From Marinobacter sp. LA51 (GTDB lineage Bacteria; Pseudomonadota; Gammaproteobacteria; Pseudomonadales; Oleiphilaceae): a stretch of DNA of 64,000 nucleotides. Positions 9,298 through 18,017 of the stretch are shown here, piece by piece (the stretch's first letter is position 1; the number at the start of each line of letters is the position of its first letter). The position numbers were made by a program, and so were the translations under genes. The DNA lies in the NCBI RefSeq assembly GCF_030297175.1, contig NZ_AP028070.1, positions 1,116,001 through 1,180,000 on the forward strand, in the 5' to 3' direction. The notes beneath the pieces were generated by a model. That model saw nothing but the letters and a program-made list of their open reading frames with translations. It was not told the DNA's origin and searched no databases.

Positions 9298-9867
9298 TTA
9301 CACGGGTGAGACACCGATTAGCAACTGGTGCGCCCAAACCACAGTAACCACATAAACCGCCAATCCGGCAACGACCGCAATGATGTCGTTGGCTTTACCC
9401 GCGGGCAGGGTGGGCGCTGTGCGCTGGGGCCGACGCTTCAGGGAGATGCGGTCCACCACCGCCCAGGCCAGAAAAGTGCCGAACAGAAGCACATCGTGCA
9501 GCATGCCGTTGGCCAGCAGGTGCGCCAGGGCCCAGAGTTTTACCGCCACCAGCATCGGGTGCTTGAGTGTGGTTTTGATGCGCCCGGGCAAGTAGGCCGC
9601 AAACAGCAGTGGGAACACCGGGATCAGAAGCAGCATGGCCATATGCCGCAACCATCCGGGCGGCGTGTACAGTACGGTCGGTTCCAGTCGGGCCGAACCA
9701 TAGCCGACGACGATCAGCACCAGGCCGATCAGTGCGATAACCGAGTAAAGACCTTTGAACGGCGCTTCACCCAGGGAAGACTGCAAACGGTTTCGCAGCG
9801 GTTCGTTAACGATGGACAGCGAGTGAATGCCGAGAAAAAGAACCAGGCCGGCGATCAGTGTAGCCAT
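9298..9867 (-). CDS. NnrU family membrane protein
   Basis: A 189-residue integral membrane protein with about five or six hydrophobic helices. It begins MATLIAGLVLFLGIHS and has the RNRLQSSLGEAPFKGLYSVIALIG and HPMLVAVKLWALAHLLANG segments characteristic of NnrU/isoprenylcysteine methyltransferase-like proteins. NnrU was named for a link to nitric-oxide reduction, but most homologues have no proven role and no denitrification gene is nearby here. The ATG at 9867 was chosen because AAGGAG lies eight bases before it; an in-frame GTG six bases upstream is too close to that site. Confidence 0.82.
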   Translation of the reverse strand: MATLIAGLVLFLGIHSLSIVNEPLRNRLQSSLGEAPFKGLYSVIALIGLVLIVVGYGSARLEPTVLYTPPGWLRHMAMLLLIPVFPLLFAAYLPGRIKTTLKHPMLVAVKLWALAHLLANGMLHDVLLFGTFLAWAVVDRISLKRRPQRTAPTLPAGKANDIIAVVAGLAVYVVTVVWAHQLLIGVSPV

Positions 9868-9880
9868 TCCCACAACTCCT

Positions 9881-10756
9881 TTATTGGGTAAACGTGTTGG
9901 CGGATGTCAGCGATTGGGTCAGTCGATCCATGATACCGCCGCCATGGCGCCAAAAGTGCCAGTATAGCTGTACCTGCAGGGACTTACCGGGGGCAATACT
10001 AACCAATTTCCCCGCATTCAGCTCCTCCCGCGCCTGCATTTCCGGAATCATGCCGTAGCCCATGCCAGCCAGTGCCAGCTTTACGAACCCCTCTGAGGAC
10101 GGACAAAGGTGGTGGGGAACGCTGCCGTGAAAGCCACACTGGGCCAGGAAACGGTGCTGGAGTTGATCGTTGGGGCCAAAGACAATGGCCGGCGCGGTCT
10201 CCAGACTTTGCTCGTTGAAGCCTTCGCCAAAGTGTTGGCGAACGTATTCCGGTGTCGCCAGTGGCAGATAGGTCATGCTGCCCAGGGGTACGCTGCGAGC
10301 GCCGGCGATCGGTTGCGGGCTGCTGCACAGGCAGGCAGCTACATCGCCCTCGCGCATGCGGCGCAACCCAATGTCCTGATCCTCAATGACCATGTCCAGC
10401 AACAGGCTTTCCTCGCTGCAAAATCGGCCAATGGCACCGGCCCACCAGGTGGCCAGGGTATCGGCATTGAGAGCGATCCGAAGCCGGGCGGAAGGTTCGG
10501 AGATGGCGGGAATCGAGCGTGCAAGATCTCGTTCCAGCAACTGCACCTGTTGGACGTGGTTCAACAACCTTTGACCGGCCGGCGTAGCCTTCAGAGTGGG
10601 GCTGCGCACCAGCACGGGCTGGCCCAGTCGGATCTCCAGGGTTCGGATGCGCTGGGATACGGCAGACTGGCTCAAGCCCAGAGCGGTTCCGGCTTTTTCA
10701 AAGCCGCCACATTCTGTCACCGTGGCCAGCGCTTCCAGCAGTTTGTAATCGATCAT
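9881..10756 (-). CDS. argP: LysR family regulator, ArgP type
   Basis: A 291-residue LysR-type regulator. The N-terminal winged helix-turn-helix spans about residues 3-60 (LEALATVTECGGFEKAGTALGLSQSAVSQRIRTLE), followed by a linker helix and a substrate-binding domain. ArgP senses lysine and arginine and activates the arginine exporter gene argO. Divergent placement only 102 bp from a LysE/ArgO-type exporter gene is the classical arrangement and supports the call. The intergenic dyad at 10792-10819 is a likely binding site. The rest of the family could also fit, but the paired context makes ArgP by far the best reading. Confidence 0.85.
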   Translation of the reverse strand: MIDYKLLEALATVTECGGFEKAGTALGLSQSAVSQRIRTLEIRLGQPVLVRSPTLKATPAGQRLLNHVQQVQLLERDLARSIPAISEPSARLRIALNADTLATWWAGAIGRFCSEESLLLDMVIEDQDIGLRRMREGDVAACLCSSPQPIAGARSVPLGSMTYLPLATPEYVRQHFGEGFNEQSLETAPAIVFGPNDQLQHRFLAQCGFHGSVPHHLCPSSEGFVKLALAGMGYGMIPEMQAREELNAGKLVSIAPGKSLQVQLYWHFWRHGGGIMDRLTQSLTSANTFTQ

Positions 10757-10791
10757 TAGAAAAACTTATGCAGCATTATCAGTATGAATTT

Positions 10792-10819
10792 CAAGTATAG
10801 CCAGGAATGGCTATTCTTG
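10792..10819. promoter_or_regulatory. 28-bp dyad between argP and the exporter gene, probable ArgP operator
   Basis: The arms CAAGTATAGCCA (10792-10803) and TGGCTATTCTTG (10808-10819) are complementary at 11 of 12 positions around a 4-base GGAA centre. The dyad sits 40 bp before the exporter start and 36 bp from the argP start. LysR proteins bind such dyads, and its position fits activation of the exporter. The alternative is an RNA hairpin in the exporter leader. Confidence 0.5.
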
Positions 10820-10858
10820 CGCCACCAATAAACGAGTTTGTCCTTCTGGAGTTGTGCT

Positions 10859-11464
10859 GTGCTGGAAAGTTATCTGACAGGATTGGTGGTTTGTGGTGGC
10901 ATCATCGTGGCGATTGGCGCTCAGAATGCCTACATCCTCGGCCAGGCGATTCGCCGTGAGCACCATTGGTGGTCAGCCGGCTTGTGCATGCTTGCCGACA
11001 TCAGCCTGTTTACCCTCGGTATGTTTGGTGTCAGCGCCGCCCTGATGGCGATGCCGGAAGCTCTGCAGGTTCTGCGCTGGCTCGGCGTTGTTTTCCTTGG
11101 CTGGCTGGCGGTCCAGGCCTTTTACCGGGCAAGCCGGGGGCGGGTCGCCCTGGAGGTTGGTGAGATCAAACGACGCAGTCTGAAAGGGGTATTATTTACC
11201 ACCCTGGCGGTCACGCTGCTTAATCCTCAGGTTTACCTCGACACCCTTTTGCTGATTCCCGCCATTGGCGCCCAGCAGGAAAATGCCACCACCTTTGTCG
11301 CCGGCGCCAGCAGCGCTTCCGTCATGTGGTTTGGCCTGATTGCCTGGGGCGGCTCTGCGTTGGCGCCGGTGCTGTCGCGACCGCTGGTCTGGCGAGTCAT
11401 TGATGGCTTCATTGGTCTGATGATGGCTGGTATTGCACTGCAATTGGCGTTTAGCGGGCTTTAA
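10859..11464 (+). CDS. argO: LysE/ArgO family amino acid exporter
   Basis: A 201-residue inner-membrane protein with five to six hydrophobic helices. The N-terminus holds the family signature IVAIGAQNAYILGQAIRREH, and there is a second conserved region with LAVTLLNPQVYLDTLL at about residues 122-138. LysE/ArgO proteins export lysine or arginine and prevent toxic accumulation. The GTG at 10859 was chosen because GGAG lies seven bases before it. It is divergent from an ArgP-type regulator, which is expected to activate it. Choice between arginine and lysine as substrate cannot be made from sequence alone. Confidence 0.85.
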   Translation: MLESYLTGLVVCGGIIVAIGAQNAYILGQAIRREHHWWSAGLCMLADISLFTLGMFGVSAALMAMPEALQVLRWLGVVFLGWLAVQAFYRASRGRVALEVGEIKRRSLKGVLFTTLAVTLLNPQVYLDTLLLIPAIGAQQENATTFVAGASSASVMWFGLIAWGGSALAPVLSRPLVWRVIDGFIGLMMAGIALQLAFSGL

Positions 11465-11601
11465 GTCATCCAAGGTCAGACCATAAAAAAATCAAACGAC
11501 TGTATGAATTTTGGTTGCACTCGGCGTCGCCCTTGTAGAAGATAGGCTGCTACTTATAGCCGGTTTCGCTTTAAAGCCGGATTCTCTGCAGGGGTTAGCT
11601 T

Positions 11602-12072
11602 ATGAACAGAAAAATCCGCCAGTGGTTCGCCAGCGCAGGTGCTTTGCGCGGAATGCTCTCTACCTTTGCGCCCTACCTGGGTGCCGGCATCAAGGTCACC
11701 AACGTTGCAGAGGATTTCAGCGCCGCAACGGTGGAGCTACGTCAGCACTGGTACAACACCAACTACGTGGGCACGCACTTCGGCGGTTCGCTCTACAGCA
11801 TGGTCGATCCCCACTACATGCTGTTGCTCATGCGCCGGCTCGGTAAGGGCTATATCGTGTGGGACAAGTCAGCGAGTATCGATTTCATCCGGCCCGGCAA
11901 GGGCACCGTCCGCGCCCATTTTGAGCTCACCGACGAGCGGGTTGAAGAGATCCGACGCATGACCGCAGGTGGCGACAAGCACCTCCCGGAGTGGGACATC
12001 GACATCCTCGATGAAAGCGGAGAGCTGGTCGCGCGGGTGCACAAGGTGCTGTACGTGCGCAAGAAGCGGTAG
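11602..12072 (+). CDS. DUF4442 hotdog-fold thioesterase-like protein
   Basis: A 156-residue protein. The core resembles DUF4442/YiiD C-terminal proteins of the hotdog fold: AATVELRQHWYNTNYVGTHFGGS followed by a long helix (SMVDPHYMLLLMRRLG), then WDKSASIDFIRPGKGTVRAHFEL. Acyl-CoA or acyl-ACP thioesterase activity is typical of the fold, but the substrate is unknown. It is a single gene, 137 bp downstream of the exporter gene, and convergent with the NlpC/P60 gene. The ATG at 11602 is the first start; the ribosome binding site is weak (GGGGTTAG). Confidence 0.78.
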   Translation: MNRKIRQWFASAGALRGMLSTFAPYLGAGIKVTNVAEDFSAATVELRQHWYNTNYVGTHFGGSLYSMVDPHYMLLLMRRLGKGYIVWDKSASIDFIRPGKGTVRAHFELTDERVEEIRRMTAGGDKHLPEWDIDILDESGELVARVHKVLYVRKKR

Positions 12073-12112
12073 TGAGAAGAACGATAGTGCAGTAACCCAG
12101 TGCGTGTCGGCT

Positions 12113-12613
12113 TCAGTCGAACCGGCGGGCCTGGGTAAACCGGTCTTTCCAGTAATAGCCGTTGAGTTCAGACAGTGTCACGCCGATAGACGTTGAGGCG
12201 TGCATGAAGTGATTGCCACCCATATAGATGCCCGCGTGCTGCTCCTTACCACCAATCCGGAAGAACACCAGGTCGCCTGGTTTAATTTCGCTAGGGGCAA
12301 CCACTTTGCCATGCCGGAGCATCTGCGAAGTTGTTCGCGGCAGTTGCTGGTCCAGCCCTTCCCGAAATGCCGTGGTGATAAACCCGGAACAATCGAAGCC
12401 CTCGGCTGAGGTGCCGCCGTACTCATAGGGTACCCCCACATAGCGCTCATAGACCTGCCATAGCTTGTCAGTCTTGTCGGACGCCGCTCCGGCCTCAACC
12501 GGAATTGGCCGGGTATCGGTGGGCTCGGTTCGCAGATTCTGGTTGCTGGCGCAGCCGCCCAGCACGAATGCCATTACCAGCAGAATGAGGGATTGTCTGA
12601 GCTTGAGGGGCAT
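12113..12613 (-). CDS. NlpC/P60 family lipoprotein (peptidoglycan endopeptidase)
   Basis: A 166-residue protein with a lipoprotein signal ending LGGC (Cys21), so an outer-membrane or periplasmic anchor is expected. The NlpC/P60 domain covers about residues 48-166, with catalytic Cys in FDCSGF, a His in EQHAGIYMGG and a third polar residue in FMHAS. Such enzymes cut between D-glutamate and the third residue of the stem peptide during cell-wall remodelling; Spr (MepS) and NlpC are the nearest models. The length matches NlpC-type single-domain proteins. It stands alone between convergent and same-strand unrelated genes. Confidence 0.9.
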   Translation of the reverse strand: MPLKLRQSLILLVMAFVLGGCASNQNLRTEPTDTRPIPVEAGAASDKTDKLWQVYERYVGVPYEYGGTSAEGFDCSGFITTAFREGLDQQLPRTTSQMLRHGKVVAPSEIKPGDLVFFRIGGKEQHAGIYMGGNHFMHASTSIGVTLSELNGYYWKDRFTQARRFD

Positions 12614-12685
12614 TCACTGACTCCGGGCAATTGAATCTGGCCCAACCTTATTACTGAATGCGCCGGATGTCAGGTTACGGTTGAA

Positions 12686-13354
12686 TCAGACTTGCTTGAT
12701 CATGTCCGGAGAGTCGTGGCGCGCGTTGTTGACCGCGGTGGATACTCTGAATTCTTGCAGCTGTTCCGTGGGCAGGCGGCGAGTCGCCGCGCGGATGCTG
12801 TCACGGTCGGTGCGGCTGGGGTCCAGCCATTCCGGCAGGCAGCTGGGGTCGAGCACGACTGGCTGACGATCGTGAATGTGCTTGAGTGCCTCACTCGCCG
12901 GTTCGGTGATGATGGCGCAGGCGCTGGTGTTATCGCCTTCTTTCGGGGTCCAGATGCCGGCAAAGAAAATAGCCGGGTTCTGCTCCGGGTTGGCCGGAGT
13001 GATGTAGTGCGGTTCCTTGGCAGAGGGGGTCTGGCGCCACTCGTACCAGCCGTTGGCCGGGATCAGGCAGCGGTGATGGGCGAAGGCGTCACGGAAGTAG
13101 CCGGAAGTGGCCACGCTTTCGGCGCGGGCGTTGATCGGAGTGGGGGCCTTGTCGCCGGCCCACACCGGGCGGAAACCCCAGTCTGAGTGGGTCAGCAGCA
13201 ACGGGCCGTTCATGGTCGCGCGGATCATGGCGATGCCTATGCCCGGCGGAATGTTGAAGCCGGGTTCGAAGTGGCCGTCGATCTCCAGGCCGTCCGGGAA
13301 GAAGTCGTTGATCAGTGTTTCCGGAGGCGTGTAGTAGGTGAATCGTCCGCACAT
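12686..13354 (-). CDS. SOS response-associated peptidase family protein (YedK/HMCES)
   Basis: A 222-residue protein beginning MCGRFTYY, so Cys2 becomes the N-terminal catalytic residue after Met removal. Other active-site residues are present: the Asn/Arg motif NARAES (about 76), Glu in GWYEW (about 103) and His in LKHIHDRQPVVL (about 163). HMCES/YedK proteins form a thiazolidine crosslink with abasic sites in single-stranded DNA and shield them during replication. The length is normal for the family. It is divergent from the ArfB gene, with 72 bp between the start codons. No LexA-type site was recognised upstream. Confidence 0.92.
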   Translation of the reverse strand: MCGRFTYYTPPETLINDFFPDGLEIDGHFEPGFNIPPGIGIAMIRATMNGPLLLTHSDWGFRPVWAGDKAPTPINARAESVATSGYFRDAFAHHRCLIPANGWYEWRQTPSAKEPHYITPANPEQNPAIFFAGIWTPKEGDNTSACAIITEPASEALKHIHDRQPVVLDPSCLPEWLDPSRTDRDSIRAATRRLPTEQLQEFRVSTAVNNARHDSPDMIKQV

Positions 13355-13426
13355 ATCGGAATTACCCTTTTTCGAGGCCAGTTAAAGGGCGGCGCCTTCT
13401 GACCCCGGATTTGTTATCCTTGGCCC

Positions 13427-13840
13427 ATGCTGAAACTGTCTAATGCTGTTGAAATTGCTGACTGGGAGATTGATATCACCCAGATCCGTGCCCAGGGGGC
13501 CGGCGGCCAGAACGTGAATAAAGTGGCGTCTGCCGTTCACCTGAGGTTTGATATTCTGCACTCCAGCCTGCCTCCGTTCTACAAGGAACGGCTGATGTCG
13601 CTGAATGACCAGCGCATCAGCAAGGACGGCATCCTCATTATCAAAGCACAGTCTTTCCGAACTCTCGAGCTCAACAAGGAAGACGCGCTGAAGCGGTTGA
13701 AAGACCTCGTCCTCGAGGCGGTAAAACCGGTAAAGGCTCGTCGTGCTACCAAGCCGTCCCGCTCGGCACAGCGCAAACGGGTTGATCGCAAAACTCAGAA
13801 AGGCAAAACCAAGTCCCTGCGCGGCAAAGTTCAGGTCTAA
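13427..13840 (+). CDS. arfB: Alternative ribosome-rescue factor ArfB (peptidyl-tRNA hydrolase)
   Basis: A 137-residue protein with the release-factor GGQ loop (GAGGQNVNKVASAVHLRFDI, about residues 25-44) and a basic C-terminal tail (ARRATKPSRSAQRKRVDRKTQ) that inserts in the empty mRNA channel of stalled ribosomes. ArfB/YaeJ hydrolyses peptidyl-tRNA on non-stop ribosomes independently of tmRNA. Length and architecture match E. coli YaeJ, lacking the codon-recognition domain of RF1/RF2. Its last 4 bp overlap the end of the convergent hydrolase gene. Confidence 0.95.
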   Translation: MLKLSNAVEIADWEIDITQIRAQGAGGQNVNKVASAVHLRFDILHSSLPPFYKERLMSLNDQRISKDGILIIKAQSFRTLELNKEDALKRLKDLVLEAVKPVKARRATKPSRSAQRKRVDRKTQKGKTKSLRGKVQV

Positions 13841-14907
13841 GCGGTCTGGGCCGGTGTCCGGCCGGCTTCTACTTTTTGCAGGAACTCCTCGATGTCCTCA
13901 AAGGCGTCATCCGCTTCCGGTAGCAACGACACAAAAATGTGCCAGACATGCACCATTCCCGACCAGGTATGCAGCTCAACTGGTGAGCCTTGAGCCTGGG
14001 CCTTGGCGGTATAGCGTCGGGCATTGTCCAGCAGCATCTCGCTGTCGCTGGCGTGGATCAGTATGGGTGGCAGATTGCTCAGATCACCTCGTACAGGGGA
14101 CGCCACCGCGCTGGCCGGAGACACCCGGAATGCGGCCAGGGTAGCCCACCAGATTACCGGTAGGGGAATCCGTGACAGGCCACCAAAGGCCGGCCCCAGC
14201 AGTGGGTCAGTCCGAATGTTGTCCCGATTGCTGGGGGCGGTAAGGGTCAGGTCTGTGGACGGAGACAGCGCCACCCCCGCATCGGCCTGGGGGAGCCCGT
14301 TGTCGCGAATCCAGGTCAGTAAACCGAGAGTATGACTGCCGCCCGCGGAATCCCCGGCCACCACCATGAACGAGGCGTCTCCGGGGCCGTCCGGTCCATG
14401 TTTCAGCAGCCAGGTGTAGGCTTTCCGGCAATCGCGCACACCATCCATATAGCGGTTCTCTGGCATCAGGCGGTAATCCACCGCGAACACGGCTGCGTTG
14501 GCAATGTGAGATAGGCGATCGGTAATGCCCCGATGACTTTTTGGGCTACCCGCAGCCCAGGCGCCGCCATGAATGTACAGGATCCGGCGATGGGGATCGG
14601 CGCCCGGTGCGATCACCCATTCGCCCCTGGGTTCGTCATTGGCCCGGAACTCGGCGTTAAGGGCCAGGCCTTCGCTGAGTCCATCCATATGTTTGCGTAA
14701 GGCAGCCAGGCGGGCCTTGCCTCGAAGTCCCCGGGAACTTTGTCCGAGTTCGTGGATCCTGCCAAGGACCTCATGGTGGGCCTCGCTTGGGGAGCCTTCC
14801 CTAATCGGGTGATCGTGCTGGTCCAGATGGGACAGGTCTTCAACCCGGAACAACACCAGGGTAGTGACGATAACGAGAGCAATGATGGCCAGGAAAAACC
14901 AGAGCAT
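13837..14907 (-). CDS. Alpha/beta hydrolase of the hormone-sensitive-lipase-like family
   Basis: A 356-residue protein with an N-terminal membrane anchor (about residues 2-20). The HSL/family IV signs are present: the oxyanion-hole motif YIHGGAW (about 112), the nucleophile elbow GDSAGG (about 181), an Asp in HASDSEMLL (about 299) and a His in GMVHVWHIF (about 333). Family members hydrolyse short- and medium-chain esters. The membrane anchor suggests it works at the inner membrane, facing either side. Substrate unknown. It is convergent with arfB (4-bp overlap). Confidence 0.85.
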   Translation of the reverse strand: MLWFFLAIIALVIVTTLVLFRVEDLSHLDQHDHPIREGSPSEAHHEVLGRIHELGQSSRGLRGKARLAALRKHMDGLSEGLALNAEFRANDEPRGEWVIAPGADPHRRILYIHGGAWAAGSPKSHRGITDRLSHIANAAVFAVDYRLMPENRYMDGVRDCRKAYTWLLKHGPDGPGDASFMVVAGDSAGGSHTLGLLTWIRDNGLPQADAGVALSPSTDLTLTAPSNRDNIRTDPLLGPAFGGLSRIPLPVIWWATLAAFRVSPASAVASPVRGDLSNLPPILIHASDSEMLLDNARRYTAKAQAQGSPVELHTWSGMVHVWHIFVSLLPEADDAFEDIEEFLQKVEAGRTPAQTA

Positions 14908-15016
14908 GGGCGGTCCGTCTCAGATTGGCCCCTCAGGCAGGGGCGAACTATCCTTCAAATGATACCCGCTGTTCAGGGCGGGTGCTGCCCTCAAAGATCA
15001 CAGAAGGAGTAGGGCG

Positions 15017-15334
15017 ATGCAAATAGCTTACCGGGCCAGAGACATCACCGAAGCCCATATTGTTGCGGGATACCTCAATGCCAATGGTATTGAGGCTCAT
15101 GTTGGTGGGCATTACCTGCAGGGAGCCATGGGCGAAATCGGCGCCGCCGGCTTCAGCAATGTCCATGTCGACGACGATGACCTGTATCGCGCCCGGGAAC
15201 TGGTGCGGGAATACGAATCGGGCGGGCATGCCGCTGTGGCGTCCGATGACGGTGACGATAAACCGGATTTTTACGCACGCTGGTTTCTGCTGGCGCTTGC
15301 CGTGGTTGCGGTTGTTCTAATCAACGCCTACTGA
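15017..15334 (+). CDS. DUF2007 family protein with C-terminal membrane helix
   Basis: A 105-residue protein. The N-terminal domain (MQIAYRARDITEAHIVAGYLNANGIEAHV) has the short alpha/beta pattern of DUF2007, a putative signal-transducing domain related to the PII fold. The middle is acidic, and a single hydrophobic helix (ARWFLLALAVVAVVLINAY) ends the protein. A good AGAAGGAG site lies just before the ATG. No function is established for the family. It is a single gene, in tandem with the following SDR gene at 88 bp. Confidence 0.8.
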   Translation: MQIAYRARDITEAHIVAGYLNANGIEAHVGGHYLQGAMGEIGAAGFSNVHVDDDDLYRARELVREYESGGHAAVASDDGDDKPDFYARWFLLALAVVAVVLINAY

Positions 15335-15422
15335 TTCGCCCTGTCTTTAACGCAGTACTGATCGGTCGCGTCCCTGCGGCCGTAGTCTCTTCAACACGTT
15401 CATCACAAGGAGAAAAAGGTTT

Positions 15423-16115
15423 ATGGCCAATCAGCCAGTTATGCTTATTACCGGCGCTTCCTCGGGCATTGGTGCCGCTACGGCGCGAGCAGCGGCCAAA
15501 CAGGGTTATCGACTGGTGTTGGCAGCGCGATCCGAGGCCAAGCTCAGTTCACTGGCCGAGGAATTGGGCGGCGCTGATCGGGTGCTGACGGTCCAGTGCG
15601 ATGTTCAGGACAGCGGTGATCAGAAGGCCATGGTTGATGCAGCGCTGGCCAGGTTCGGCCAGATTGATGCGGTGTTCGCCAATGCCGGTCGCGGTGGAGA
15701 GCCCGGAGGCTTCAGCGAGGCCGATTCCGAGGTCTGGAAAGACATGATCCTGACCAACATCTATGGCGTGGGCCTTACCCTCCAGCATTGTCTTCCGGCA
15801 CTCAGGGAAAGCAAGGGCCATCTGCTGCTGACCGGTTCGGCCGCCGGCCGGGTGACTATACCCGGCTCCATGTACAGTGCCACCAAGTGGGCGGTATCAG
15901 CCATTGGCTATGGCGTACGCGAGGAACTTCGCGGCTCCGGCATCCGGGTTACGCTGATTGAACCCGGTATGGTCGATACGCCGTTCTTTGACGAGCAGCC
16001 GGAACATGCTCTGAAGCCGGAAGACGTGGCCAATGCGGTCATGTACGCGGTTTCGCAGCCCGCCCATGTGGATGTGAACGAAATTCTGGTGCGGCCGACT
16101 CCGGCTGAAAAATAA
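15423..16115 (+). CDS. Short-chain dehydrogenase/reductase
   Basis: A 230-residue classical SDR. It has the dinucleotide-binding GASSGIG (about residue 9), the NAG motif (FANAGRGG, about 85), Ser of the catalytic triad in LLTGSAAGR (about 138) and YSATK (Tyr/Lys, about 151-155). The pattern NRY-like [11 protein letters not shown] after the second strand suggests NADP(H). The substrate is unknown; such proteins act on alcohols, ketones or acyl chains in the cytoplasm. AAGGAG lies upstream. It precedes ohr by 47 bp in the same direction. Confidence 0.85.
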   Translation: MANQPVMLITGASSGIGAATARAAAKQGYRLVLAARSEAKLSSLAEELGGADRVLTVQCDVQDSGDQKAMVDAALARFGQIDAVFANAGRGGEPGGFSEADSEVWKDMILTNIYGVGLTLQHCLPALRESKGHLLLTGSAAGRVTIPGSMYSATKWAVSAIGYGVREELRGSGIRVTLIEPGMVDTPFFDEQPEHALKPEDVANAVMYAVSQPAHVDVNEILVRPTPAEK

Positions 16116-16162
16116 CCGCCCGTCAGATTCTGCACGAACCAAAAAAGAGCAAGGAGAGTGTT

Positions 16163-16591
16163 ATGTCTATCGAACAAGTAGTTTACCGCGCCTCGGCAGA
16201 AGCCACTGGCGGTCGCGATGGCCGCGCCATTTCCTCAGACGGCGTGCTGGACGTGGAGCTGACCACCCCGAAAGAGCTTGGTGGAGCTGGTGGTAAGGGC
16301 ACCAACCCGGAGCAACTGTTCGCCGCGGGTTATTCCGCCTGCTTTATCGGTGCCATGAAGTTTGTCGCCGGTCGCGACCAGCTGGCAATGCCGGAAGATG
16401 CCTCTATCGAAGGCATTGTAGGCATTGGCGAGATTCCCGGTGGCTTTGGTGTTGAAGTTGAGCTGCGCATCAGCCTGCCTGGCATGGATGACGCCCAGGC
16501 CAAGCAGCTGATTGATGAAGCTCACAAGGTATGTCCGTACTCCAACGCTACCCGTGGCAACATCGACGTTACCCTCAAGCGCGTCGACTAA
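16163..16591 (+). CDS. ohr: Organic hydroperoxide resistance protein Ohr
   Basis: A 142-residue OsmC-superfamily protein. Both reactive cysteines of Ohr are visible, in [14 protein letters not shown] (about residue 60) and [13 protein letters not shown] (about 124), as is the Arg of GGRDGR (about 19). Ohr is a cytoplasmic thiol peroxidase that reduces organic and fatty-acid hydroperoxides using lipoylated partners. Length matches the family. No OhrR regulator gene is adjacent, so control is not evident. A perfect hairpin follows the stop codon. Confidence 0.93.
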   Translation: MSIEQVVYRASAEATGGRDGRAISSDGVLDVELTTPKELGGAGGKGTNPEQLFAAGYSACFIGAMKFVAGRDQLAMPEDASIEGIVGIGEIPGGFGVEVELRISLPGMDDAQAKQLIDEAHKVCPYSNATRGNIDVTLKRVD

Positions 16592-16607
16592 GCTGAATGA
16601 GTGCGTG

Positions 16608-16640
16608 CGGCTGCCGGGAACAACCCGGCAGCCGTTAATT
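16608..16640 (+). terminator. Probable Rho-independent terminator after ohr
   Basis: A perfect 11-bp stem (CGGCTGCCGGG, 16608-16618; CCCGGCAGCCG, 16624-16634) with an AACAA loop is followed by the moderately T-rich GTTAATT. It lies between ohr and the next SDR gene and probably ends the ohr transcript. Confidence 0.6.
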
Positions 16641-16652
16641 CAGGAGACCACC

Positions 16653-17411
16653 ATGAACGAAACTGACCAAGTCGCACTGGTGACCGGTGGCGCCAAGGGT
16701 ATCGGCCGCGGCATCGTCCAGTACCTGGCGCAGCAAGGCTGGCGCGTGGTGTTCTGCGACACCGACACCCAGGTTGGCGAGCAACTGGCCCAAGCCGGCT
16801 CCGGCCAACTGAAATTTATCCCGGCCAATGTTGCCCGGGAATCTGAGGTTGAGCGCCTGCTGCAGGCAACCCTGGAGTGGGGTGGTCGGCTGGACGCCGT
16901 CATCAACAACGCCGGGATTGCTAATCCGGAGACCGGGCCCATTGAAAACCTGAGTCTGGAAGACTGGCAACGCCGCCTCGACGTAAACCTGACTGGCCCC
17001 TTTCTGGTCACCAAACACGCCGTTCCTCACCTCAGAAAAAGCCGCGGTGCCATCGTCAACATGGCCTCGACCCGCGCCCTGCAATCCGAACCGGAAACCG
17101 AAGCCTACGCCGCCACTAAGGGAGGCGTTGTCGCGCTGACCCATGCGCTGGCCATCAGTCTTGGTCCGGAAATTCGGGTGAATTGCGTCAGCCCGGGCTG
17201 GATCGACACCCGCGCCCATCAGGGCGATTCCGAGGGCGTGCCACTGCTGACTCAGGATGACCATAGCCAGCACCCTGCCGGCCGTGTTGGTATGCCCAAC
17301 GACATTGCGGCACTCGTGGACTACCTGATCTCACCCAAAGCCGGCTTCATTACAGGGCAGAACTTTGTGGCCGACGGAGGCATGGTTCGCAAAATGATCT
17401 ACGAGGATTAG
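16653..17411 (+). CDS. Short-chain dehydrogenase/reductase
   Basis: A 252-residue classical SDR with the cofactor motif GGAKGIGRG (about residue 12), NNAG (about 85), catalytic Ser in NMASTRALQ (about 137) and YAATKGG (about 152). An Asp at the end of the second strand (FCDTD) suggests preference for NAD(H). The C-terminal ISPKAGFITGQNFVADGGM is typical of 3-oxoacyl-ACP reductase-like members. The ATG at 16653 has AGGAG before it; the frame is open further upstream inside ohr but without a start signal. The ThpR gene follows after 5 bp, so both are probably one transcript. Confidence 0.85.
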   Translation: MNETDQVALVTGGAKGIGRGIVQYLAQQGWRVVFCDTDTQVGEQLAQAGSGQLKFIPANVARESEVERLLQATLEWGGRLDAVINNAGIANPETGPIENLSLEDWQRRLDVNLTGPFLVTKHAVPHLRKSRGAIVNMASTRALQSEPETEAYAATKGGVVALTHALAISLGPEIRVNCVSPGWIDTRAHQGDSEGVPLLTQDDHSQHPAGRVGMPNDIAALVDYLISPKAGFITGQNFVADGGMVRKMIYED

Positions 17412-17416
17412 CACGC

Positions 17417-17959
17417 ATGCAGCGTCTGTTCTTTGCTCTGGAGATGCCGGAGCCGGTCCGCCAAGCGCTACTGCGCATTAGGGCGCCCGTCGCCGGGGCC
17501 CGTTGGCAAAGCGATGCGCAACTGCACCTGACACTGTTATTCCTTGGGAATGTGCCGTCAGAGACGGTGCCAGACATCAGTCTGGTCCTGCGGGATCTGT
17601 CACTGCGGCAGTTTGATCTACAGGTTTGCGGGCTGGGATGCTTTGGCCAGCCGGACACTCCCCGGAACCTCTGGGCGGGCGTCTCTCCCGAAGCGCCCTT
17701 GATAGCTCTGCAAGCAACACTTAAAGAGCGCCTGGACCATCTCGGGTTTTCGTTCGAAAAGCGCCCGTTCAGGCCCCACATCACCTTGGCACGCTTCAAA
17801 AAACAGCGAGGTTCAGTCCAGTCGCTGTTGATCGAACACGGCCAGGATGACTTTGGCGCAGTGCCGGTCCGGGACTTTGTCCTGTTACAAAGCACCCAGG
17901 GTTCCAGAGGCTCCGATTACACCGTGGTCGAGCGTTTTCCTCTCATCAAATCTCCTTGA
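17417..17959 (+). CDS. thpR: RNA 2',3'-cyclic phosphodiesterase (2H family)
   Basis: A 180-residue 2H phosphoesterase. The two catalytic His-x-Thr motifs are HLTLLFLG (about residue 37) and HITLARF (about 119). The opening QRLFFALEMPEPVRQAL is typical of ThpR/LigT. ThpR opens 2',3'-cyclic phosphates on RNA and can join tRNA half-molecules in vitro. Length agrees with the family. It starts 5 bp after the SDR gene and is probably translated from the same mRNA. Confidence 0.9.
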   Translation: MQRLFFALEMPEPVRQALLRIRAPVAGARWQSDAQLHLTLLFLGNVPSETVPDISLVLRDLSLRQFDLQVCGLGCFGQPDTPRNLWAGVSPEAPLIALQATLKERLDHLGFSFEKRPFRPHITLARFKKQRGSVQSLLIEHGQDDFGAVPVRDFVLLQSTQGSRGSDYTVVERFPLIKSP

Positions 17960-18017
17960 CGAAACCGGCGTGTCTCACCAAAGATGAAGGTTCTTCTGCG
18001 CCTTCTTTGAGGTGTTT

